From: a virus
Virus record (IMG/VR): IMGVR_UViG_3300046096_000210
Coordinates: 1 to 21,291 of that record
DNA length: 21,291 nt
Strand: one strand, 5' to 3'
The notes beneath the pieces were generated by a model that saw only the letters and a list, made by a program, of their open reading frames with translations, was not told the origin of the DNA and did no database searches. Both the position numbers and the translations under genes were made by a program. The first letter of the stretch is position 1, and each line of letters starts with the position of its first letter. This document shows positions 1-6,917 of this stretch, piece by piece.

Positions 1-840
1 CCTTTTATTGTGCTTAGAGGATTAGCTACTGATGGTGAGGACTATGGCAGACCTTACGTCTACCCCTTCCTAGGAGACTTACAGGTAGTTGAACAGCTGA
101 CAGAAGCAAAAGTGAAGATGGCTCTTCAGGCAGCTAAGGTTCTATTTATCATTGAGCCTGGTTCTACGGTGAGAGAGTCTGATTTACAGAAAGCAACTAC
201 GGGTACTTTTATAAGAGGTGAACGGGCTGCTATTGGCACACTGCAATTAGACAAACTAGCTGACCTCAGTATTGTTTCCAACATCGAACAACAAGCTCTT
301 CAACGCTTGGCTCAGAACTTTTTAATGGTTCAAAGCATTCAACGTAACGGAGACAGAGTAACAGCAGAAGAGATACGGACACTTTCTAAAGAATTAGAAG
401 ATAACCTAGGCGCTTTTTATACCCTGCTGGCTCAAGAGTTTCAGCTTCCCTATATCCAAAGGAAGATTTTTGTTCTTGAGAAAACTGGAAAGATTCCTAA
501 AGTACCATCTGGCTTACTACAACCAACTATCATTACTGGCTTAGAAGCGTTAGGTAGGGGGCATGATGCTATTAAGCTGGCTGAAGCAACTCAAGCATTG
601 GCACTATTCGCAGGGTTACCGCCTGAAGTGAAAATGTTGCTTAATGCTGCTGAGTATGTAGAGCGAGTTCTGCTAGCCAAGGGTATTGACCCTAAGGGTT
701 TATTAAAAGATCCTGAGATGTTAGCTCAAGAAGCTGAAGATCAACAACAACAACAACTAGCTCAAGCTGCTGTACCTGAGGGTATTAAGCAGATGGGTAA
801 TTTAGTCAATAAACAAATAGAAGGAACACCACCCGAATGA
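1..840 (+). CDS. Portal (head-tail connector) protein, T7 gp8-like, 5' end outside window
   Basis: Dodecameric portal through which DNA enters and leaves the head and on which the internal core and tail are built. The frame is open to base 1 (reads PFIVLRG...), so the gene begins upstream and only about 279 C-terminal residues are seen, roughly half of a T7-type portal (536 aa in T7). Recognisable gp8-like segments are YGRPYVYPFLGDLQ, the VTAEEIR...ELEDNLGAFYTLLAQEFQLP stretch and the TIITGLEALGRG motif. The last 40 residues are glutamine-rich and low in complexity, as is usual for this family. Its stop overlaps the next start in ATGA (837-840), suggesting translational coupling. Assignment rests on remembered similarity to T7 gp8 and on its place before scaffold and capsid. 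Confidence 0.93.
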   Translation, partial: PFIVLRGLATDGEDYGRPYVYPFLGDLQVVEQLTEAKVKMALQAAKVLFIIEPGSTVRESDLQKATTGTFIRGERAAIGTLQLDKLADLSIVSNIEQQALQRLAQNFLMVQSIQRNGDRVTAEEIRTLSKELEDNLGAFYTLLAQEFQLPYIQRKIFVLEKTGKIPKVPSGLLQPTIITGLEALGRGHDAIKLAEATQALALFAGLPPEVKMLLNAAEYVERVLLAKGIDPKGLLKDPEMLAQEAEDQQQQQLAQAAVPEGIKQMGNLVNKQIEGTPPE

Positions 841-1133
841 TGGTAGATGAAAACGCAAACACTCCTGAGCTTACTGAAGTAGAAGCTCCAGAAGTCCTAA
901 AGCCAAAAGTAAAAGCTAAACCAAAACCTGCTGAAGTAGAAGCTAATGAAGTAGAAGATGAGTTTATTACGGAAGAAGTGGCAGCTGTGAAAGCAAACAC
1001 GACTCCTCAAGCTGTTAAACAAGAATGGTCTCAGCATAACAAAGGCACTAAGTGTGTCGTTAAAAAGGATGTTTGGGGTGGGTACTCTTTATCCTACGTC
1101 GCTCCTCCTGGTTCAGAATTAGCTCTTAGCTAG
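837..1133 (+). CDS. Acidic/lysine-rich 98-aa protein of unknown function between portal and scaffold
   Basis: I do not recognise this protein. Its start overlaps the portal stop (ATGATG at 837-842; either ATG may be used). Residues 1-50 are a charged, probably disordered stretch alternating Glu/Val and Lys/Pro (KPKVKAKPKP at about 22-31, then acidic EVEDE). Residues 58-90 look folded, with QEWSQHNKGTKCVVKKDVWGG and a YSLSYV strand. It sits inside the head module, upstream of the scaffold gene and with no gap after the portal, so a role in head assembly or in the virion is likely by position only. The antisense frame over its first half has no ribosome binding site and is ignored. Existence as a gene is well supported by coupling and by the tight packing. 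Confidence 0.75.
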   Translation: MMVDENANTPELTEVEAPEVLKPKVKAKPKPAEVEANEVEDEFITEEVAAVKANTTPQAVKQEWSQHNKGTKCVVKKDVWGGYSLSYVAPPGSELALS

Positions 1134-1150
1134 AATAGAGGTGCTGAATT

Positions 1151-1873
1151 ATGGAAGAAGCATTAGAGACTGTTGTAGAAGAGTCTGTAGAAGGTGAAGA
1201 GCAGTCGAGTGAGGTTACACCCTCACCTGAAGAAAGTTCTGATACTCCTATAGAGGAGACTGAAGCTGAGCCTGATAAACCTAGCTTTGATTTTAAAAAA
1301 TACTCAGAAGAGTTGGAATCCTCAAAAGATTCAAAACTATCTGAAGAGACTAGAGCAGAGATAAAAGACCTATCTGAAAAGATGGGAATAGACCCTGCTG
1401 TAGTGGATGCGTATATTGCAGACAGAGAGTCTGAGTATGCCAATTCAAAGAATCAGAAACAACTAACTGAAGAAGAGAAACAAGCATCCAACAAAAGGAT
1501 TTACGACTTAGTTGGGGGAGACCAAGGCTTAGAACATCTTGAAGCTTGGTCTAATGACCAGGTGGCTCAAGCTAAGATGACAGCAGACCAGTTAGATTAT
1601 TATCAAACTAGAATAGACGCTGGTGGGATGGAGGCTGAACTGGCTGTAAAGGCTTTGTTATATGACTATGCTCGGACTACAGGTGTTTCTAATCTAACAG
1701 AGCCTAAGCTGCTTATGGGTTCAGAAGCTGGGAATATGCCTAAAGTTTTTAAAAGCCGTGCAGAAGTACAAGAAGCTATGAGAGCTAAGGATAGTAGGGG
1801 TTTATCTAAATACGACACAGACCCTGTTTACAGAAACGAAGTCATTAAAAAGCTGAACAACTCAAAATTCTAA
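1151..1873 (+). CDS. Scaffolding (capsid assembly) protein, T7 gp9-like
   Basis: Internal scaffold that directs coat protein into the procapsid and leaves before or during packaging. It is 240 aa, somewhat shorter than T7 gp9 (307 aa). The N-terminal 50 residues are very acidic (Glu/Ser/Thr rich), followed by helical charged segments and a conserved-looking core with RIYDLVGGDQGLEHLEAWSN (about 117-136) and LDYYQTRIDAGGMEAELAVKALL. The C-terminus is basic (VIKKLNNSKF), the part that contacts coat protein in scaffolds of this kind. Ribosome binding site GAGGTG at 1138-1143, 7 nt before the ATG. Position directly before the major capsid gene supports the call. Confidence 0.88.
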   Translation: MEEALETVVEESVEGEEQSSEVTPSPEESSDTPIEETEAEPDKPSFDFKKYSEELESSKDSKLSEETRAEIKDLSEKMGIDPAVVDAYIADRESEYANSKNQKQLTEEEKQASNKRIYDLVGGDQGLEHLEAWSNDQVAQAKMTADQLDYYQTRIDAGGMEAELAVKALLYDYARTTGVSNLTEPKLLMGSEAGNMPKVFKSRAEVQEAMRAKDSRGLSKYDTDPVYRNEVIKKLNNSKF

Positions 1874-1914
1874 CAATTAAATAGACAATTAAACAGAAAC
1901 GGAATCACAATTAA
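1873..1914 (+). repeat. AT-rich capsid leader with three ACAATTAAA copies
   Basis: Between scaffold stop and capsid start there are two adjacent 12-bp copies, ACAATTAAATAG (1873-1884) and ACAATTAAACAG (1885-1896), differing at one base, and a third ACAATTAAATG at 1907-1917 that runs into the capsid ATG. The only purine-rich ribosome binding candidate is a weak CGGA at about 1900-1903. The leader may act as an A/U-rich translation enhancer for the most abundant virion protein; that role is inference. Confidence 0.5.
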
Positions 1915-2916
1915 ATGATGACTGTATTTACCGCTAGTGCTTTAGGGCAAATCAGCGGAACTGGTAACATTGAAGCCTCCTTTATCAGAGCCTTCACACA
2001 AGAGGTTTTAGCTGAGTTTGAAGCTGTAACACAGATTACCGACATTATTCCTAAACGGGCTTTGAAACCAGGCAACATTGGGGAACGCTTCCCAGTATTG
2101 ACGGCTAAAACAGCTCGCTACATGGCTACCCGTGGTATTGAAGTTACTGGGCAGAACCAAGTTCAAAAAGTTTATCGTACCGTAAGCGTAGACAGACCTG
2201 AGTACACTGACGAGTTTATCGATGACCAAGATGGTAAATTCGAGGAGTTCGATGTACGGAGTCCTTATTCTAAATTGATGGGGCGTGCATTGGCTTATCG
2301 TCTTGAATCTAAGTTAATGCGTACTGCTGTTAAAGCTGCTTTGGTAGCTGATGTAGGCACTCCTGGTACTCTCGGTTATATCCCTGGTGGTAAAACCTTG
2401 TTACATCCTAACATGAGAACCGACATTAACACCTTTGTAACTTACATACAAGCCGCAGCAGCTGAACTTGACAGAAAGAACGTACCTTCTGACGGGCGTG
2501 TATGCTTCGTAGATGTAGATACTTACTATAGCTTGATGAACGTATCTTTGTTTAACAACACTCAAACACGAGGTGAGAGCAACCCCTCTATGGCTGTTGT
2601 TGGAACGATGTATGGATTCACCTTCCTTAAAACTAACTTCATGCCTTCAAACGGTATTCAAGTTATTGGTGCGACTCCTGGTACTACTGGTATCTATGTT
2701 GGTGAAGCAGGTGAGCGTAATGACTACGCAGGTAACTTTGTTAAAAACGTAGGCATCTGTATGCACCCAATGGCTTTAGCACAGGTTGTTGACTACGACA
2801 TTAAAACCATCGTCGAAGAACGTCCTTCCCAGTTGGGTACGCTTATTATGGCAGCTCAAGCTAATGGTGTTGGTATTATTGACCCCAAATTAGTTGTAGC
2901 TTTATCTGTAGCTTAA
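1915..2916 (+). CDS. Major capsid protein, T7 gp10A-like
   Basis: Coat protein of the icosahedral head (HK97-type fold in this family). 333 aa, close to T7 gp10A (345 aa). Typical features in order: N-terminal arm (ALGQISGTGNIEASFIRAFTQEVL), the segment KALKPGN-like ...PGNIGERFPVLTAKTARYMATRG at about 53-75, the DRPEYTDEFIDDQDG stretch at about 94-108, then SPYSKLMGRALAYRLE. The C-terminal third holds the VGEAGERNDYAGNF segment and the MHPMALAQVVDYD segment. Two consecutive ATG codons (1915, 1918) could start translation; the second would lie further from the weak CGGA. No frameshift signal for a gp10B-type extension was seen; an intrinsic terminator follows 9 bases after the stop. Confidence 0.94.
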   Translation: MMTVFTASALGQISGTGNIEASFIRAFTQEVLAEFEAVTQITDIIPKRALKPGNIGERFPVLTAKTARYMATRGIEVTGQNQVQKVYRTVSVDRPEYTDEFIDDQDGKFEEFDVRSPYSKLMGRALAYRLESKLMRTAVKAALVADVGTPGTLGYIPGGKTLLHPNMRTDINTFVTYIQAAAAELDRKNVPSDGRVCFVDVDTYYSLMNVSLFNNTQTRGESNPSMAVVGTMYGFTFLKTNFMPSNGIQVIGATPGTTGIYVGEAGERNDYAGNFVKNVGICMHPMALAQVVDYDIKTIVEERPSQLGTLIMAAQANGVGIIDPKLVVALSVA

Positions 2917-2925
2917 ACAATTCAC

Positions 2926-2956
2926 AGCCCCTAGGTTCGCTTAGGGGCTTTTCTTT
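2926..2956 (+). terminator. Intrinsic terminator after the capsid gene (position of T7 T-phi)
   Basis: Perfect 8-bp stem AGCCCCTA (2926-2933) / TAGGGGCT (2942-2949) with an 8-nt loop, followed by TTTTCTTT. It lies 9 nt after the capsid stop and before tail tubular A. T7 and relatives have a partial terminator in exactly this place, which lowers transcription of the genes downstream of the capsid gene. Confidence 0.9.
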
Positions 2957-2968
2957 CGAGAGGTTACA

Positions 2969-3517
2969 ATGAGTTATCTATTAGATGCTGTTAATAGCCT
3001 ATTAAGCACAATAGGACAAACACCTATAGCCACCTTAGAGGGTGGTCAATCTCCTGATGTTCTGGCAGCAGTAGATTTAATTAAGAGAACAAACTCTGCT
3101 GTTCAATCTTGTGGTTGGAAGTTCAATACTGAGAAAACATACACCCTAAATTTTGACATTAATGGGAAAGTATCGCTACCTACAGGCGTACTAGATTGGA
3201 AGCAGGAAGATCTTTCCTCTTACCCAGATTTAGTTATTCGTTCTGGCTACTTGTACAACCAAGTTGATAAAACTTTCATCTTCACCACACCAGTAGATAT
3301 TACTGTTATATGGCTTGTGGAGTTTGAAGACGATCCCACACCCGTAAGGAACTATGTTATCGCTAAAGCAGCAGCAACCTTCCAAGAACGCTTCATGGGT
3401 TCTACCTTAGCTACTCAAACTTTGGGTAGAGATTTAGCCACAGCTCGTAGTGAGTTTATGCGGTGGGAGAATGAAGCAGGGGGTTACAATATGTTGAATG
3501 GATTGGGGAACTTCTAA
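2969..3517 (+). CDS. Tail tubular protein A (adaptor/gatekeeper), T7 gp11-like
   Basis: Forms the dodecameric ring below the portal to which the nozzle and fibres attach. 182 aa versus 196 aa in T7. The N-terminus LLDAVNSLLSTIGQTPIATL (about 4-23) followed by SPDVLAAVDLIKRTNSAVQSCGWKFNTE is the signature of this family, and the C-terminal AKAAATFQERFMGS helix with LARSE-type LATARSEFMRWENEAGGYN is also typical. Start ATG is preceded by GAGAGG at 2958-2963. Its stop TAA shares its last base with the next ATG (TAATG), so tail tubular B is probably translationally coupled. Confidence 0.93.
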   Translation: MSYLLDAVNSLLSTIGQTPIATLEGGQSPDVLAAVDLIKRTNSAVQSCGWKFNTEKTYTLNFDINGKVSLPTGVLDWKQEDLSSYPDLVIRSGYLYNQVDKTFIFTTPVDITVIWLVEFEDDPTPVRNYVIAKAAATFQERFMGSTLATQTLGRDLATARSEFMRWENEAGGYNMLNGLGNF

Positions 3518-5835
3518 TGGATGGGTATGTTACAGGAAAACTGAATAACCTCATACAAGGGGTATCACAACAACCAGCTCCCCAAAGAAAGCCAAGCCAG
3601 TTAGAGGAGAGTATCAACTTTTATCCTACTGTGGCTGATGGTAACAAAAGAAGAAACCCAACTGAAGTACGGGGTAAGTTATTAGGGGTGTCAGATTCTG
3701 ATATTTTTGAAACTTACAGCCCAGCACCAGAAGAATTATATTCAGTTGTTTTATCACCTACTTATATTAAGGTGTTCGATTCTTTAGGGGTGCAAAAGAC
3801 ACTCTCATCTCCAGATGGTTTATCTTATTTAAGTGGTTTAGCTAAAGAGGATATGAAGTTTTTAGCAGGCGGTGATTACTTCTTTATATTAAACAAAACT
3901 AAGACAGTTACCATGTCCTCTGATTTAAGCTCGTTGCGTCCTTTTGAAGCTCTGATTTTCATTAAGCAGGGTAACTACGGGGCAGACTACAAAGTATTCG
4001 TTGACAGCGTTCAGAAGGCTAGTAAGACTACCAGCACGTCAGTCGTGGCTGACATCAGCACAAAGCAGATAGCGACAGACTTAAAGAACCAACTGGTAAC
4101 AAATCTTAGTGGGTTCACTATTGAGCAAGTGGGTCATGTTATCTACCTAAGTAGTTCAACAGATTTCACTATAAGAACAGAAGACTCTAATGCTGATAGA
4201 AACCTAAGTGCTATTAAACAAGCTACAGGTCTTATATCAGACTTACCCACTACTGCGAAGAATGGCTTCATAGTAGAAATAACAGGAGGTGCTGATACTA
4301 ACAGTGATAATTACTACTTACAGTTTGCAACAACTGATGGCACAAGCTTTGCTAAAGGAGGCTGGGTTGAGGAAACTAAACCAAACACTCAGTACAAGCT
4401 TGCTAAAACAACAATGCCTCATGCTTTAACCAGAAACAATGATGGCACGTTCACATTCAAAGCTTTAGAGTGGACTCCTAGAGGAGCAGGAGATTCTGTT
4501 ACTAACCCTAACCCGTCTTTCGTTGGCTCTAAGTTGAGTAGCTTATTCATACATAAAGGTCGCTTAGGGTTCACAGCTCAAGACCAAGTGGTTTTAAGCG
4601 ATCCAAAAGACTTGTTCTCATTCTTTCGTGAATCAATGCTTACCGTATTGGAAACAGACCCTATTGATGTTATTGCTTTAACAGATCAGATTGTCAATAT
4701 TAATCACGCTATCAGCTTAGGGGATGATTTAATCCTATTCGGCGATAGACGGCAGATGGTTCTTAAATCAAGCAGTGGGACACTTTCTAATCAGACTGCT
4801 GATATTGACGTTGTTTCAAGCTATCAATGTTCAGCTTTATGTAAGCCTGTAGTATCAGGGAGAAGTATCTTCTTTTCTACTACTAACGGCGACAGAACAA
4901 CTGTAAGAGAGATGTACGCTAGGGATAGCTCCAGAGGCTTGTACGATTCTGATAACATTACAGAACACGTCCCTTGGTATGTGAGTTCTCCTTACAGGCT
5001 ATCTGCCTCATCAGACCGTTACACCTTAGCAGTCCAACCAACAATACAAGGAAACACATTGTTTGTTTATAGGTGGTTTGTCTCTAATGATGAGCGTCTC
5101 CAGCAGGCGTGGGTGAAATGGGTATTTGATGGCGTTGTTTTGAACTTTACTATATTTGAAGATAGTCTATATCTAACTATTAAAAGAGATTGGGGTATTT
5201 TCATTGAGGCTATAGGCTTGAACTCTACCGAAGTGGATTCACAGTTACCTGTAAAAGTCCTGCTAGACCACAGAGCTTACCCTTCAAAAACTTACAACAG
5301 CGGTACAAATTTAACAACAATCACATTGAACCATCCTTTTAACCCTGCTAAGACACAGCTTATAGCAACCTCTGGTAGTGCTGTTGTTGAGTTAATTCCT
5401 AACGCAACTGGGACATCAACAGTAGTTACGGTAGTAGGGGACTTTACTTCTCACACTATCTACTCAGGGCTTCGATATAACAGCAGCTTTAAATTCTCAA
5501 CGTTATTTAAAGACACTCAAAACAGTAACGGTTCGGTTATCTCAGAGACGCAAGGAAGACTGTTGTTAAGAAAGCTTAATTTAAACGTAGCTAAGACAGG
5601 CTTTTTCACCGTCAAAGTAACACCTAAGTATGGACAAGAAACAACTGTTAGGTTTGTGGCTAGAATCATGGGAACACCAATCCTAGTAGACTCTGTAGCT
5701 ATTATAGACAAGCGATTTGAAACAGTTATAAATCAAACAAACACAGATGTTTCTATTGAGGTAGCTAATGATTCTTGGCTGCCTAGCACATTTATATCAG
5801 CAACATGGGAGGGTTTTTATGCTTCGAGGGGTTAG
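3517..5835 (+). CDS. Tail tubular protein B (nozzle), T7 gp12-like
   Basis: Hexameric nozzle of the short tail, beta-rich, through which DNA passes. 772 aa versus 794 aa in T7. The N-terminus VTGKLNNLIQGVSQQPAPQR (about 5-24) followed by INFYPTVADGNKRRNPTEVRG is diagnostic of the family, as are the later SSLFIHKGRLGFTAQDQVVLSDPKDLFSFF segment (about 342-371) and LGDDLILFGDRRQMVL. The gene begins in the TAATG overlap with tail tubular A and its last 17 bases overlap the next gene, whose ribosome binding site lies inside it. Confidence 0.94.
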   Translation: MDGYVTGKLNNLIQGVSQQPAPQRKPSQLEESINFYPTVADGNKRRNPTEVRGKLLGVSDSDIFETYSPAPEELYSVVLSPTYIKVFDSLGVQKTLSSPDGLSYLSGLAKEDMKFLAGGDYFFILNKTKTVTMSSDLSSLRPFEALIFIKQGNYGADYKVFVDSVQKASKTTSTSVVADISTKQIATDLKNQLVTNLSGFTIEQVGHVIYLSSSTDFTIRTEDSNADRNLSAIKQATGLISDLPTTAKNGFIVEITGGADTNSDNYYLQFATTDGTSFAKGGWVEETKPNTQYKLAKTTMPHALTRNNDGTFTFKALEWTPRGAGDSVTNPNPSFVGSKLSSLFIHKGRLGFTAQDQVVLSDPKDLFSFFRESMLTVLETDPIDVIALTDQIVNINHAISLGDDLILFGDRRQMVLKSSSGTLSNQTADIDVVSSYQCSALCKPVVSGRSIFFSTTNGDRTTVREMYARDSSRGLYDSDNITEHVPWYVSSPYRLSASSDRYTLAVQPTIQGNTLFVYRWFVSNDERLQQAWVKWVFDGVVLNFTIFEDSLYLTIKRDWGIFIEAIGLNSTEVDSQLPVKVLLDHRAYPSKTYNSGTNLTTITLNHPFNPAKTQLIATSGSAVVELIPNATGTSTVVTVVGDFTSHTIYSGLRYNSSFKFSTLFKDTQNSNGSVISETQGRLLLRKLNLNVAKTGFFTVKVTPKYGQETTVRFVARIMGTPILVDSVAIIDKRFETVINQTNTDVSIEVANDSWLPSTFISATWEGFYASRG

Positions 5836-6313
5836 TTGTTTCAAAACAACTCATATTGATATTTTAAATTTATCTATTACTCTACGGGTCTCTGATGCAG
5901 TTGAAATGAAGTCATCTTCGGGTATGGGTGTTTATGAAGGTTTGATGGAAAGCTTCAACGCTTCAAACATCTGCTATACTGCCTTTGATAACGACAAGGA
6001 CACAGCATCCCCAATTGCTATATTCGGTTTTACTGATATAGATGAGGTTGGTGTTGTTTGGATGATGGCATCTGAAGGTGCTTTTGACACCTTTAAAATG
6101 CAGAAAGCTCTCGTAGGCTTAGGTAAAACGTTCATAGCAGAATGTTTAGGTCTTAATCCTAGATTGGTAAATTATACTGATTCACGGAACGGAGCTCACT
6201 TAAGACTGCTAAAGCATTTAGGGGCTACCTTTTATGAGCCTGTCCCGTGGGGAGTGGAGGGTAGGCTTTTCGTCCCTTTTGAATTTAAACAGGAAGATTA
6301 TATTTATGTGTGA
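5819..6313 (+). CDS. gp13-like protein (internal virion protein A) with GNAT-like fold
   Basis: 164 aa; T7 gp13, 138 aa, is needed for assembly of the internal core. The start is chosen at 5819, where GGGAGGG (5807-5813) gives a strong ribosome binding site 5 nt upstream; the longer frame from 5768 would lie deeper in the nozzle gene and has no such site. Family-like segments: EMKSSSGMGVYEGLMESFNASNICYTAF (about 28-56), GVVWMMASEGAF (about 77-88), LVNYTDSRNGAHLRLLKHLGATF (about 121-143). The last of these resembles the acetyl-CoA-binding end of GNAT acetyltransferases (Asn-Gly/Ala...Leu-x-x-Leu-Gly-Phe type), but whether the protein has any enzyme activity is unknown. Confidence 0.82.
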   Translation: MLRGVSCFKTTHIDILNLSITLRVSDAVEMKSSSGMGVYEGLMESFNASNICYTAFDNDKDTASPIAIFGFTDIDEVGVVWMMASEGAFDTFKMQKALVGLGKTFIAECLGLNPRLVNYTDSRNGAHLRLLKHLGATFYEPVPWGVEGRLFVPFEFKQEDYIYV

Positions 6314-6917
6314 TCCAATCACAATTACAGCAGTTTCAACAGCTGTAGCTGCTGCAGCTGCTGCAGCTGCTGCTGTTAAAAGCAGTAGTGATCAGAATGC
6401 TTATCAAAAGGCACAAACAAACGCTAGGAACGTTCAGATAGCTCAAAATAATGAGGCTTCTGCTAGTGCTTATAAGTCTGATGTGCAAGCTGAAAACAAT
6501 AGGCAACTGGAGGTTCAGGCAGCAACAGCCCAAAGCAATCAAGCAGCTGCTGTTCAGACGATGCAGGCAAGCTCTGCACTAGCCAATTCCACAACATCCG
6601 CGGGCATAGGCGGACAAGGTGTTACGAGCCTTTTTGAAGATTATAACAGACAGCAGGCTATCTTACAAGAGGCTAACAACCGTAACACCCAACTGGCTCA
6701 ACTACAAGCAAACTCTCGTATATCAGGCTACGGGGCTGAGTACCAGAATAGAGTTAATAGCCTACAACCCTATATCAGTCAACCAAACACCGCCAACATC
6801 CTTGCTGACACTATTTCTGGTGCTTCTGCTGGTGCTTCTTTAGGCTCAACTATCAACGGTGGGCTGGAAGCTAGGAAGAATAAAATTGATTTATCTAAAG
6901 TAAGGAAGAATCCATAA
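6306..6917 (+). CDS. Internal virion protein B, T7 gp14-like
   Basis: Internal core protein that in T7 is ejected first and forms a channel in the outer membrane. 203 aa versus 196 aa in T7. The start is placed at 6306 (MCDPITITA), overlapping the gp13-like stop by 8 bases; the MCDP N-terminus with a following hydrophobic alanine run is typical for this family, while the longer frame from 6234 is not. Residues 15-23 are nine consecutive alanines encoded by a GCT/GCA repeat, then Gln/Asn/Ala-rich helices (about 30-115), and a Gly/Ala/Ser segment near 182-195. AGGA at 6291-6294 is the probable ribosome binding site. Confidence 0.88.
   Translation: MCDPITITAVSTAVAAAAAAAAAVKSSSDQNAYQKAQTNARNVQIAQNNEASASAYKSDVQAENNRQLEVQAATAQSNQAAAVQTMQASSALANSTTSAGIGGQGVTSLFEDYNRQQAILQEANNRNTQLAQLQANSRISGYGAEYQNRVNSLQPYISQPNTANILADTISGASAGASLGSTINGGLEARKNKIDLSKVRKNP

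Noticed and set aside
5768-5818. Longer N-terminus for the gp13-like protein
   Set aside because: It would lie inside the nozzle gene without a ribosome binding site, whereas GGGAGGG directly precedes the ATG at 5819.
6234-6305. Longer N-terminus for the gp14-like protein
   Set aside because: The extra 24 residues overlap the gp13-like gene in another frame; the family normally begins near MCDPITI.
6342-6376. GCT/GCA repeat as a phase-variable microsatellite
   Set aside because: It encodes an in-frame run of nine alanines typical of the hydrophobic N-terminus of gp14-like proteins, and a trinucleotide repeat would not switch the frame.
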